NCBI RefSeq assembly: GCF_030269125.1
Contig: NZ_BSSM01000028.1
Coordinates: 28,577-92,576, forward strand
From: Streptomyces hygroscopicus subsp. hygroscopicus
GTDB taxonomy: Bacteria > Actinomycetota > Actinomycetes > Streptomycetales > Streptomycetaceae
Direction of reading: 5' to 3'
Length of the DNA stretch: 64,000 bases
In this document: positions 33,840 through 41,727 of the stretch, piece after piece
How the letters are laid out: the number at the start of each line of letters is the position of its first letter
Position numbering within the stretch: position 1 is the first letter of the stretch
Position numbers and translations under genes: made by a program
Notes under the pieces: model-generated
What the model was told of the DNA's origin: nothing
Databases searched by the model: none
What the model saw: only the letters and a program-made list of their open reading frames with translations

Positions 33840-34349
33840 GTGCCGAAGCCACTCAGCCTCCCGTTCGACCCCATCGCCCGCGCCGACGAGCTGTGGCAGC
33901 AGCGCTGGGGAAACGTGCCCTCCATGGCCGCGATCACCTCGATCATGCGGGCCCAGCAGATCCTGCTCGCCGAGGTGGACGCGGTGGTCAAGCCGTACGG
34001 GCTGACGTTCGCCCGCTACGAGGCGCTGGTGCTGCTCACCTTCTCCAAGGCCGGTGAGCTGCCGATGTCCAAGATCGGCGAGCGGCTGATGGTGCACCCC
34101 ACGTCCGTGACGAACACCGTCGACCGGCTGGTGAGGTCCGGCCTCGTCGCCAAGCGGCCGAACCCGAACGACGGCCGCGGCACGCTCGCCGTGATCACCG
34201 ACAAGGGCCGCGAGGTGGTCGACGCGGCCTCCCGCGACCTCATGGCCATGGACTTCGGCCTCGGGGCGTACGACGCCGAGGAGTGCCGGGAGATCTTCGC
34301 GATGTTCCGCCCGCTGCGGATCGCGGCGCACGACTTCGACGAGGGGTGA
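33840..34349 (+). CDS. MarR family regulator
   Basis: A 169-residue winged-helix protein: LPMSKIGERLMVHPTSVTNT (recognition helix HPTSVTNTVDRL, about residues 80-93) and wing VAKRPNPNDGRGTLAVITDKG. It begins with GTG and lacks an SD; the promoter described just upstream implies a leaderless message. Tandem with a DUF3817 gene 43 bp downstream. The second MarR protein of the window, unrelated in detail to the one at 28721-29197. Confidence 0.92.
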   Translation: MPKPLSLPFDPIARADELWQQRWGNVPSMAAITSIMRAQQILLAEVDAVVKPYGLTFARYEALVLLTFSKAGELPMSKIGERLMVHPTSVTNTVDRLVRSGLVAKRPNPNDGRGTLAVITDKGREVVDAASRDLMAMDFGLGAYDAEECREIFAMFRPLRIAAHDFDEG

Positions 34350-34392
34350 CCCCGGCCAAGATCTCCCGGAACGGGTGGTTACGCTCGACTCC

Positions 34393-34731
34393 ATGAAGAA
34401 GAGCGTGCTGACCCGCTACCGCGTCATGGCCTACACGACCGGTGTCCTGCTGGTGCTGCTGTGCCTGAGCATGATCGCGAAGTACGGGCTGGACATCAGC
34501 GGCGCGGCCGACGTGACCCGCGTCGTCGCCATCGCCCACGGATGGCTGTACGTCGTCTACCTGGTCTTCGCCTTCGATCTGGGCTCCAAGGCGAAGTGGC
34601 CGGTCGGCAAGCAGCTGTGGGTGCTGCTCGCGGGCACCATCCCGACCGCCGCGTTCTTCGTGGAGCGGAAGATCAGCCACGAGCTGGACGGCAGGATCGC
34701 CGGCCGGACCCCGGCCGTCGCCGAGGCGTAG
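34393..34731 (+). CDS. DUF3817 membrane protein (second copy)
   Basis: A 112-residue, three-span DUF3817 protein: VMAYTTGVLLVLLCLSMIAK, VVAIAHGWLYVVYLVFAFDL and LAGTIPTAAFFVERKISHE. It resembles the gene at 31616-31960 in layout but is clearly diverged. The SD before the ATG is weak; TACGCT ends 7 nt upstream, so a leaderless message is possible. GTG 34375 is an alternative start. It precedes icmA by 96 bp. Function unknown. Confidence 0.88.
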   Translation: MKKSVLTRYRVMAYTTGVLLVLLCLSMIAKYGLDISGAADVTRVVAIAHGWLYVVYLVFAFDLGSKAKWPVGKQLWVLLAGTIPTAAFFVERKISHELDGRIAGRTPAVAEA

Positions 34732-34790
34732 GCCCCGCCGCGGCCCTCGGGCCGTAGCCGCCGTACGGCACCCGTACGGCGGCTCTGCCG

Positions 34791-34820
34791 TCGACATTTA
34801 CTAGGACGTCCAAGTAAATT
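34791..34820 (+). promoter_or_regulatory. icmA promoter with operator dyad in the spacer
   Basis: TCGACA at 34791-34796 (-35, one mismatch to TTGACA), 18-bp spacer, TAAATT at 34815-34820 (-10), 7 nt before the icmA ATG. A 22-bp dyad, left half TTTACTAGGAC and right half GTCCAAGTAAA (one mismatch), fills 34797-34818, that is, the spacer and part of the -10. Strong candidate for a repressor site on a leaderless promoter. Confidence 0.65.
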
Positions 34821-34827
34821 CGATGGT

Positions 34828-36564
34828 ATGGACGCTCACGCCATCGAGGAGGGCCGCCGGCGCTGGCAGGCCCGATACGACGCCGCGCGGACGCGTGACG
34901 CCGCCGGGGCCCCGGGGGCGCGGCCCGCCGGGGACTGGACCCGCTCGACGCTCTCCGGGGATCCCGTGGAGCCCGTCTACGGTCCGCGGCCCGGGGACAC
35001 GTACGAGGGATTCGAGCGGATCGGCTGGCCGGGGGAGTACCCGTTCACGCGGGGGCTCCACTCGACCGGCTACCGCGGTCGCACCTGGACCATCCGGCAG
35101 TTCGCCGGGTTCGGGAACGCCGAGCAGACCAACGAGCGCTACAAGATGATCCTCGCCGCGGGCGGCGGCGGTCTCTCCGTGGCGTTCGACATGCCCACGC
35201 TGATGGGCCGCGACTCCGACGATCCCCGCTCGCTCGGCGAGGTCGGCCACTGCGGGGTCGCGATCGACTCGGCCGCCGACATGGAGGTCCTGTTCAAGGA
35301 CATCCCGCTCGGGGAGGTCACCACCTCCATGACGATCAGCGGGCCCGCCGTGCCCGTCTTCTGCATGTACCTGGTCGCCGCCGAGCGGCAGGGCGTGGAC
35401 CCGTCGGTTCTCAACGGCACGCTCCAGACCGACATCTTCAAGGAGTACATCGCGCAGAAGGAGTGGCTCTTCGGGCCGGAGCCGCATCTGCGCCTGATCG
35501 GCGACCTCATGGAGTACTGCGCGGCCGGCATCCCCGCCTACAAGCCGCTGTCCGTCTCCGGCTACCACATCCGCGAGGCCGGGGCGACGGCCGCGCAGGA
35601 GCTGGCGTACACGCTCGCGGACGGCTTCGGGTACGTCGAGCTGGGCAGGAGCCGGGGCCTGGACGTCGACGTGTTCGCGCCCGGCCTGTCGTTCTTCTTC
35701 GACGCCCATGTCGACTTCTTCGAGGAGATCGCCAAGTTCCGCGCCGCCCGGCGCATCTGGGCGCGCTGGATGCGGGACGTGTACGGCGCGCGGACCGAGA
35801 AGGCGCAGTGGCTGCGGTTCCACACGCAGACCGCCGGGGTCTCGCTGACCGCGCAGCAGCCGTACAACAACGTGGTCCGCACCGCCGTCGAGGCGCTGGC
35901 CGCGGTGCTCGGCGGCACCAACTCGCTGCACACCAACGCCCTGGACGAGACCCTGGCGCTGCCCAGCGAGCAGGCCGCGGAGATCGCGCTGCGCACCCAG
36001 CAGGTGCTGATGGAGGAGACCGGTGTGGCCCATGTGGCGGACCCGCTGGGGGGTTCGTGGTACGTCGAGCAGCTGACGGACCGGATCGAGGCGGACGCGG
36101 AGAAGGTCTTCGAGCGGATCAGGGAGCGGGGGCTGGCCGCGCATCCGGACGGGCGGCATCCCGTCGGGCCGATCACCTCCGGGATCCTGCGCGGGATCGA
36201 GGACGGCTGGTTCACCGGCGAGATCGCCGAGTCCGCCTTCCGCTACCAGCGGGCTCTGGAGAAGGGCGAGAAGAAGGTGGTGGGCGTCAACGCGCACACC
36301 GGTTCCGTCACCGGCGAACTGGAGATCCTGCGCGTGAGCCACGAGGTGGAGCGCGCGCAGGTGCGGATCCTGCGGGAGCGCAGGGCGGCGCGGGACGGGG
36401 CGGCCGTACGCACCGCCCTCGACGCGCTGCTCACCGCGGCCCGCGACGGTTCCGGCATGATCGAGCCGATGCTGGCCGCGGTCCGCGCGGAGGCGACCCT
36501 GGGTGAGATCTGCGGGGTGCTGCGCGAGGAGTGGGGGGAGTACACGGAGCCCGCGGGATTCTGA
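34828..36564 (+). CDS. icmA: Isobutyryl-CoA mutase, large subunit
   Basis: B12-dependent mutase subunit interconverting isobutyryl-CoA and n-butyryl-CoA, linking valine catabolism to butyrate-derived polyketide units. The 578 residues form the substrate-binding TIM barrel only; the B12-binding small subunit (IcmB) must lie elsewhere. Substrate choice is visible: Phe92 in WTIRQF and Gln210 in KEYIAQKEW stand where methylmalonyl-CoA mutase has Tyr and Arg, as in characterised IcmA. The insert near residues 27-40 is longer than in S. coelicolor IcmA as I recall it. No SD; see the promoter entry. An adenosyltransferase and meaB are in the same window. Confidence 0.92.
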   Translation: MDAHAIEEGRRRWQARYDAARTRDAAGAPGARPAGDWTRSTLSGDPVEPVYGPRPGDTYEGFERIGWPGEYPFTRGLHSTGYRGRTWTIRQFAGFGNAEQTNERYKMILAAGGGGLSVAFDMPTLMGRDSDDPRSLGEVGHCGVAIDSAADMEVLFKDIPLGEVTTSMTISGPAVPVFCMYLVAAERQGVDPSVLNGTLQTDIFKEYIAQKEWLFGPEPHLRLIGDLMEYCAAGIPAYKPLSVSGYHIREAGATAAQELAYTLADGFGYVELGRSRGLDVDVFAPGLSFFFDAHVDFFEEIAKFRAARRIWARWMRDVYGARTEKAQWLRFHTQTAGVSLTAQQPYNNVVRTAVEALAAVLGGTNSLHTNALDETLALPSEQAAEIALRTQQVLMEETGVAHVADPLGGSWYVEQLTDRIEADAEKVFERIRERGLAAHPDGRHPVGPITSGILRGIEDGWFTGEIAESAFRYQRALEKGEKKVVGVNAHTGSVTGELEILRVSHEVERAQVRILRERRAARDGAAVRTALDALLTAARDGSGMIEPMLAAVRAEATLGEICGVLREEWGEYTEPAGF

Positions 36565-36597
36565 CGGCCCCGCGCGGGCTCGGCGGGCCCCGGGGCC

Positions 36598-37215
36598 TCA
36601 GGCGGGCGCCGCGAGCCCCAGCAGCAGCACCTTGGTGAAGCCGCGCACCCACGTCTCGTCCGCCGGCTTGCCGCTGACCAGGGTGCGGTGGACGACGGCG
36701 CCGGCGACCATGTCGAAGGTGAGGTCGACGGTGCGGGCGGTCTCCTCCGGGTCGGCCTCGGGCGGGAGTTCACCACGGGCCTGGGCGCGGGCCCGGCCCT
36801 CGACGACCAGCCGTTTCTGGCGCTCCACGACCGAGACGCGGATGCGTTCGCGCAGGGGTGCGTCGCGGGTCGACTCGGCGACCACGCCCATGAGGCCGCT
36901 GCGGCACTCGGGGCGGTCCAGGAGCGCCGCGAACTGGAGGACCACGCCCTCGATGTCCGCGGCCAGGCTGCCCGCGTCGGGCAGCCGCAGCTCGTCGAAG
37001 AGTTCCGCGACGGCGTCGACGACCAGCTCGTTCTTGCCGGCCCAGCGGCGGTAGAGGGTGGTCTTCGCGACCCCGGCACGTGTCGCCACGTCCTGGAGTG
37101 TGAGCTTGGACCAGCCCAGTTCCACCAGCGCTTCCCGGGTCGCGGCCAGGATCGCGGCGTCCGCGGCGGCGCTGCGCGGGCGCCCGGGACGGCCGGCGGG
37201 GGTGCGGCTCTGCAT
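36598..37215 (-). CDS. TetR family regulator
   Basis: A 205-residue TetR/AcrR protein: an Arg/Pro-rich N-terminus (RPGRPRSAAADAAIL), HTH LTLQDVATRAGVAKTTLYRR (about residues 41-60), WAGKNELVVDA, and a C-terminal domain with RTVDLTFDMVAGAVVHRTLV (TetR_C_11-like). Start at 37215; TATGGT ends 6 nt upstream on the minus strand, and a perfect dyad overlaps that promoter. Convergent with icmA, 33 bp between stops; it may or may not control icmA. Confidence 0.9.
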   Translation of the reverse strand: MQSRTPAGRPGRPRSAAADAAILAATREALVELGWSKLTLQDVATRAGVAKTTLYRRWAGKNELVVDAVAELFDELRLPDAGSLAADIEGVVLQFAALLDRPECRSGLMGVVAESTRDAPLRERIRVSVVERQKRLVVEGRARAQARGELPPEADPEETARTVDLTFDMVAGAVVHRTLVSGKPADETWVRGFTKVLLLGLAAPA

Positions 37216-37226
37216 TCCCCGACCAT

Positions 37227-37248
37227 AACCGGCCGGTAGCGGCCGGTT
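37227..37248. promoter_or_regulatory. Operator dyad upstream of the TetR gene
   Basis: AACCGGCCG-GTAG-CGGCCGGTT, 9-bp perfect arms. It starts at the edge of the presumed -10 (TATGGT, minus strand) and covers the spacer, as expected for autoregulation. Confidence 0.6.
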
Positions 37249-37308
37249 CTGATGTGTCGTGAGGGAGATCACCGGGATGCGGTGTCGCGTGACCGCTCAT
37301 TGCCATTA

Positions 37309-37325
37309 CGCTACGGGTCGTAGCG
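37309..37325. promoter_or_regulatory. Palindrome upstream of the thioredoxin-TPR gene
   Basis: CGCTACG-GGT-CGTAGCG, 7-bp perfect arms, in the 222-bp gap between the divergent TetR and thioredoxin-like genes. Its form is typical of TetR-family operators; it could be a second site for the adjacent regulator or belong to another one. Confidence 0.5.
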
Positions 37326-37437
37326 AAAGCTCGCGACGGACGTACGCGGGCGTGTGACAACACGGCGAGGGTGGGGACCCGGCGCCGGACATCGACGCTT
37401 TTTTCTTTCAGACGCCGGTACGGGGGAGGATAGACGC

Positions 37438-38415
37438 ATGCAGCCACGGAACATGTCCATGAGCGGCGTGGTCGACCTCGCCGCGGTGAAGGCGGCCCAG
37501 GAGGCCAAGGCCAAGGCCGAGCAGGCGCGCGCGGAGGCGGCCCGGCAGGGCGGCACCGGCGCCGTCTCCCCGGCCGATCTCGTCATCGACGTCGATGAGG
37601 CGGGCTTCGAGCGGGAGGTCCTCCAGCGCTCCGCCGAGGTGCCCGTCGTCATCGACTTCTGGGCCGAGTGGTGTCAGCCCTGCAAGCAGCTGAGCCCGGT
37701 CCTGGAGCGGCTGGCCGTCGAGTACGACGGACGCTTCCTCCTCGCCAAGATCGACGTCGACGCCAACCAGATGCTGATGCAGCAGTTCGGGGTGCAGGGC
37801 ATCCCGGCGGTGTTCGCCGTCGTGGCGGGGCAGGCACTGCCCCTGTTCCAGGGCGCGGCCACCGAGGAGCAGATCCGGGGGACCCTCGACCAGCTGGTGC
37901 AGGTCGCCGAGCAGCGCTTCGGTCTGACCGGTCTGACGGTCGACCCGGACGCCCGGCCGGGCGGCGCCGCCGGTGCCGGTGCCGAGGCGCCGGTGGGCCC
38001 GTACGACGCCCTCCTGAACGCGGCCGCCGAGGCGCTGGACGCCGGCGACCTGGACGGCGCGGTGCGCGCCTACCAGAACGTGCTGGCCGACGACCCGGCC
38101 CACCCCGAGGCCCAACTCGGCCTCGCGCAGGCCGAGTTGCTGCGCCGGGTGCGGGGCATGGACCCGCAGAGGGTGCGCCGGGAGGCGGCCGAGCAGCCGA
38201 AGGACGTGGCCGCGCAGATCGCCGCCGCCGACCTGGACCTGGTGGGCGGTCATGTCGAGGACGCCTTCGGGCGGTTGATCGAGACCGTGCAGCGCACGGT
38301 GGGTGAGGACCGGGACACGGTGCGCCGCCGGCTCCTCGAGTTGTTCGAGGTCGTGGGCCCCGACGATCCGCGGGTGATCGGCGCGCGCCGGGCGCTCGCG
38401 CGGGCGCTCTTCTGA
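37438..38415 (+). CDS. Thioredoxin-domain protein with TPR-like tail (CnoX/YbbN type)
   Basis: A 325-residue protein. Residues 50-160 form a thioredoxin fold with active site WAEWCQPCK (CQPC instead of the usual CGPC) and the cis-Pro loop GIPAVF. Residues 185-325 are helical TPR-like (AAEALDAGDLDGAVRAYQNV, LGLAQAELLRRVRG). This is the CnoX/YbbN arrangement, a chaperone-like holdase linked to GroEL in other bacteria. An Ala/Lys-rich N-terminus precedes it. Start ATG with GGGGGAGGA 8 nt upstream. Followed by two tandem hairpins. Confidence 0.9.
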   Translation: MQPRNMSMSGVVDLAAVKAAQEAKAKAEQARAEAARQGGTGAVSPADLVIDVDEAGFEREVLQRSAEVPVVIDFWAEWCQPCKQLSPVLERLAVEYDGRFLLAKIDVDANQMLMQQFGVQGIPAVFAVVAGQALPLFQGAATEEQIRGTLDQLVQVAEQRFGLTGLTVDPDARPGGAAGAGAEAPVGPYDALLNAAAEALDAGDLDGAVRAYQNVLADDPAHPEAQLGLAQAELLRRVRGMDPQRVRREAAEQPKDVAAQIAAADLDLVGGHVEDAFGRLIETVQRTVGEDRDTVRRRLLELFEVVGPDDPRVIGARRALARALF

Positions 38416-38477
38416 CCAGTCGCTCGACGCCACGGCCTGTGACGCCGGGGTGAGAGGTTTGCCGACAAGGCGTTGAG

Positions 38478-38515
38478 GCCGCTCCGCTTTACCAAATCTT
38501 GGTAATCGGAGCGGC
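38478..38515 (+). terminator. Terminator 1 after the thioredoxin-TPR gene
   Basis: GCCGCTCCG pairs with CGGAGCGGC, and within it TTACCAA pairs with TTGGTAA around ATC; only a 2/1-nt bulge interrupts the stem. Begins 63 bp after the stop, followed by TGTTA. Confidence 0.75.
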
Positions 38516-38533
38516 TGTTACTCCGAGTAAATC

Positions 38534-38577
38534 AAGGCCGTTGATCTGTCTGGTTTCGTACAGGGATCAACGGCTTT
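38534..38577 (+). terminator. Terminator 2 after the thioredoxin-TPR gene
   Basis: AAGGCCGTTGATC pairs with GATCAACGGCTTT (13 bp, one G-U) around an 18-nt loop, followed by GTTCTG. A second hairpin only 19 bp beyond the first. Confidence 0.65.
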
Positions 38578-39038
38578 GTTCTGCCCAGCGATGCAACCGA
38601 GTGTCGCGCTCCGGGATCACCCGGTCGTGCCTTGGTTATCCGGCCGTTACTAGCCAGTAACGAACCCCCTTGTGCAGTCGGCCGGAATGCACCACGATCG
38701 GCGACGCTCGGTCCATTCCCGTACCCCGGCATCCGGTCGGGGCGAGGGAGACTCTGGGTCCCCACCGAGCAGAGCCGGCGGCAGTGGCGCCGGCTCTTGG
38801 GCAGGGGGGTCTTCGCCGGTCGGCGAAGCCTGTCCAGCAAGGTTGTGCGTGATGTGTGTCAGGCGCGACCAGTGGTTGTCGCTCGGGGGTGATCGCCGGT
38901 GGATCAGGTGCGTAACGCGCCTGCGAGTACGGGCGCTCTCCTTCCCGAGGACGTAGCACTTCTCCCATCCCTGCCCGGCTGAGCCGCCGTCCGTGGGCGA
39001 CTCCGGGCCAGGAGATGTACGTCCGAGAAGGAGGAAAT
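38578..39038. other. Structured intergenic region upstream of the DUF6230 gene
   Basis: 461 bp without a convincing gene. It holds a perfect dyad GTTACT-AGCC-AGTAAC at 38646-38661, a 10-bp hairpin AGAGCCGGCG / CGCCGGCTCT at 38771-38797, and CTTCGCCG / CGGCGAAG at 38811-38828. The dyad could be an operator of the following operon; the hairpins may lie in its 5' leader or in a small RNA. Third-position bias is absent in all frames. The operon start has a textbook SD (AAGGAGGAAAT). Confidence 0.5.
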
Positions 39039-39671
39039 ATGGAGTCCCAGGTGCGTGGCGGGACCAGATGGAAGCGGTTCGCTGTGGTCATGGTGCCCAG
39101 CGTCGCCGCCACGGCGTGTATAGGTGTCGCCCTCGCTCAGGGTGCGCTGGCCGCCTCGTTCAGCGTGTCCGGTCAGTCCTTCAAGGTGACCGCCGACAAG
39201 CTGGTCGGCCAGGGCTTCGAGCAGTACGGCGCGCTCGACAACGGCTACACCCTCAGTGGTGACCAGACCGTCCACCCGGTCGCGGTCTCGGGGTTCAACT
39301 CCGCCGAGATCACGAACATGTGCCAGTCGGTCGTCACGCCGAACATCCCGGTGCTGGGCTCGGTGAGCCTCGTGCTGAAGGCGGGCGCGGACAAGCCGGT
39401 CGAGGCCAGCCAGCTGTACATCGACCTCGACGACCTCAGCGCCGACGCCACCTTCAAGAACATCGACATCGGTGTTGCCGCCAAGGACGCCGCCAAGGGT
39501 CCGGGTATGAAGGGTGGGAAGGAGCAGGCGAACCCGTTCGGCTTCGCGCAGCAGGCCGACTCGGCCACGCTGACCGGCGTGAAGCAGACGGCGTGGGCGA
39601 CCACGGCCGGCACCTTCAAGCTCAGTGGCCTGCACATGTCCGTGCAGGCGGGCACGCACGAGTGCTACTAG
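39039..39671 (+). CDS. DUF6230 family exported protein
   Basis: A 210-residue protein, often mislabelled cholesterol esterase. One N-terminal hydrophobic segment (AVVMVPSVAATACIGVALAQ, about 15-34) acts as signal or anchor. The mature part contains the family stretch LVGQGFEQYGALDNGYTL and two Cys (NMCQSVV and the C-terminal HECY) that may pair. SD GAAGGAGGA. It leads a three-gene set with DUF6114 and a large secreted protein, a conserved arrangement in Streptomyces. Function unknown; nothing of an esterase active site is visible. Confidence 0.85.
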   Translation: MESQVRGGTRWKRFAVVMVPSVAATACIGVALAQGALAASFSVSGQSFKVTADKLVGQGFEQYGALDNGYTLSGDQTVHPVAVSGFNSAEITNMCQSVVTPNIPVLGSVSLVLKAGADKPVEASQLYIDLDDLSADATFKNIDIGVAAKDAAKGPGMKGGKEQANPFGFAQQADSATLTGVKQTAWATTAGTFKLSGLHMSVQAGTHECY

Positions 39672-39787
39672 GCACTCGGTGACGGGCGGGGGAGCCGATG
39701 GCGCCCCCGCCCGCGCCACACCCGCCGCGTCTTCACACGCGGCACACGTCATCACCACAGCAACGCCGCACCAGGGAGCTGTTTTCC

Positions 39788-40348
39788 ATGAGCGCCGAGA
39801 CCCCTGCCGCCGACCCCGGCCAGTTCCACCACCGGAGGCAGCAGTTCCGCGCCTGGCGGGGCACGCGTCCGTTCTGGGCCGGACTGTTCGTCCTGCTCGG
39901 CGGCTTTCCGATCATGTACTTCCCGTACGCCCACCTCCAGCTGGGACACCTCACGCTGGCGATGGCGACCACCGCGGGAGCGGGATCCCTGATCATCGGT
40001 GTGCTGCTCGTCGTGCTGGGCATCAGCCTCTGGTTCCAGAAGCATGTACGCACCTTCGCGGGAGTCGCCGCGATCCTGCTGGCACTGGTGTCCCTGCCCG
40101 TCTCCAACTTCGGTGGCTTCGTCCTCGGCTTCCTCTTCTCCCTCGTCGGCGGAGCGATGGCCGTGGCGTGGGCACCGGGCGAGCCCGGCCTCGCGGAGCC
40201 GCAGGCCGACGAGGCCGCCCCGGGCGCGAGCGGCGCACCCGAGGCCGCGCCGCTGCCCGGCCAGGGCACGGACGGCATGTACGAGCCGAACGACCTGTCA
40301 GGAACGAGCCCGGCCAACGGGGCGAACGGGAGGCACAGTGCCGGCTGA
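39788..40348 (+). CDS. DUF6114 membrane protein
   Basis: A 186-residue protein with four predicted spans (FWAGLFVLLGGFPIMYF, TTAGAGSLIIGVLLVVLGI, FAGVAAILLALVSLPVSNF, GGFVLGFLFSLVGGAMAVAW) and an acidic, Ala/Pro-rich cytoplasmic tail. The start is ATG at 39788, with AGGGAG about 14 nt upstream (weak). It overlaps the next gene by 11 bp, so the three genes of the set are likely co-expressed and act together at the membrane. Confidence 0.88.
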   Translation: MSAETPAADPGQFHHRRQQFRAWRGTRPFWAGLFVLLGGFPIMYFPYAHLQLGHLTLAMATTAGAGSLIIGVLLVVLGISLWFQKHVRTFAGVAAILLALVSLPVSNFGGFVLGFLFSLVGGAMAVAWAPGEPGLAEPQADEAAPGASGAPEAAPLPGQGTDGMYEPNDLSGTSPANGANGRHSAG

Positions 40349-41690
40349 CGAGGTGAGCCGCGGGAGTGATGCGGACGAGTCCCGCGGGAGAACCGGACCC
40401 CGCCACGCGGCCCCCAGAAAGCCGCTGTTCACCAGGTTCCACATGCCGGCCGGCAAGGCGATAGCCACTGTGGCGATGCCGACGGCCGTGCTCATGGGCA
40501 TGGGCTTCACCTCCACGCTCGCCCTCGCGGCGGGCAACGGCGGCAGCCCGGCCCCCTCGCCCACGGCCAAGAGCCTGACGGCCGACGAGTACAAGGACTG
40601 CGTCAAGGCGCTGGACGGCGCCAAGGACCCCTCGGCCTCGCCGTCGCCGTCGGCCTCGGCGGACAAGTCCACCGCGACGCCCTCGCCTTCGGCCTCGCCG
40701 AGCGGGGACGCCACGAAGGACACGTCGGGTTCCTCGACGTCCACGGATTCGGGCTCGGGCTCCGCGGGCAAGACCGCGCCGAAGCCGACCGAGACGTCCG
40801 GGTCCTCCGGCTCGGGCTCTGGCTCGGACTCGGGTTCGGGTACGACGACGCCGAGCACCTCGCCGAGCCAGAGCAGCGGCGGCGGACTGCTCGGCACCAT
40901 CGGCGACACCCTGGGCACCATCCTCACCGGTGGCCAGAAGGACACCACCGCCGCGCCGTCCGCGAGCGCCACGCCCACGGCGACCCCCTCGCCGTCCGCC
41001 ACCGGCTCCACGTCGTCGTCCGGCACGCAGTCGGCCGACACCGTCAAGGACACGACGTCCAAGACCGCCGACACGGTCGGGGACACGGTGAAGAACACCA
41101 CCGGAACGGTCTCCAAGACGGTCGGCGACGCGGGCAAGACGGTCAAGGACACGGCGGACTCGGCGACCCCGAGCCCGTCCACGAGCCCGTCCACGAGCAC
41201 GAGCCCCTCGGCACAGGACTGCCCCGCGGCCACCACCGATCAGGGCGGCGTCGACAACCCGGTGCCGGTGGCGGACGACCCCTGGTACCTCCAGGCCAGT
41301 TCGCTGCTGCTCAAGGGCGCCGACTACCAGGGCGTCGTGGAGGTGAGGACGGCGAACGGCACCACCAAGAAGGCGCTGAAGTACGTCGTCTCCGACGGCA
41401 CGGACATCGGCGACCTGCACCAGACGGTGCACGACTCGTTGTCCGGCAAGACGTACCACGTCCAGGCGTCCAAGGGCTCGACGTCGACCATCCGCGACGG
41501 CAAGACCGTGATGTACACCGAGGAGATCTCGGGCAACCTGTTCGGGCTGATCCCCATGACGTTCAGCCCCGACAGCCCGCCGCCGCTGAACCTCCCGCTG
41601 ATCTACTTCACCAACGTGAAGGTGACCCAGGCGGCCCAGTTCGGCGGCACCCTGCACGTGCCCGGGATGCACGTGTACACGACCGGCTGA
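40338..41690 (+). CDS. Exported protein with Ser/Thr/Pro-rich linker, third gene of the DUF6230 set
   Basis: A 450-residue protein. After a charged 45-residue N-terminus comes one hydrophobic span (AIATVAMPTAVLMGMGFTST) that serves as signal-anchor. About 250 residues of low-complexity Ser/Thr/Gly/Asp/Ala sequence follow, including a heptad-like TADTVGDTVKNTTGTVSKTV stretch. A folded C-terminal domain of about 150 residues (QDCPAATTDQGGVDNPVPVA to the end GMHVYTTG) is shared by its orthologues. GTG start with GGGAGG 6 nt upstream. Likely spans the wall. Function unknown. Confidence 0.83.
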   Translation: MPADEVSRGSDADESRGRTGPRHAAPRKPLFTRFHMPAGKAIATVAMPTAVLMGMGFTSTLALAAGNGGSPAPSPTAKSLTADEYKDCVKALDGAKDPSASPSPSASADKSTATPSPSASPSGDATKDTSGSSTSTDSGSGSAGKTAPKPTETSGSSGSGSGSDSGSGTTTPSTSPSQSSGGGLLGTIGDTLGTILTGGQKDTTAAPSASATPTATPSPSATGSTSSSGTQSADTVKDTTSKTADTVGDTVKNTTGTVSKTVGDAGKTVKDTADSATPSPSTSPSTSTSPSAQDCPAATTDQGGVDNPVPVADDPWYLQASSLLLKGADYQGVVEVRTANGTTKKALKYVVSDGTDIGDLHQTVHDSLSGKTYHVQASKGSTSTIRDGKTVMYTEEISGNLFGLIPMTFSPDSPPPLNLPLIYFTNVKVTQAAQFGGTLHVPGMHVYTTG

Positions 41691-41727
41691 CCGGTCCCCA
41701 GACCCTTCCGGGAGCCGCAACACCGCA

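Noticed and set aside
38416..39038. tRNA or known riboswitch in the structured intergenic region
   Set aside because: No cloverleaf, CCA end or recognisable riboswitch core could be found by eye; only simple hairpins are present.
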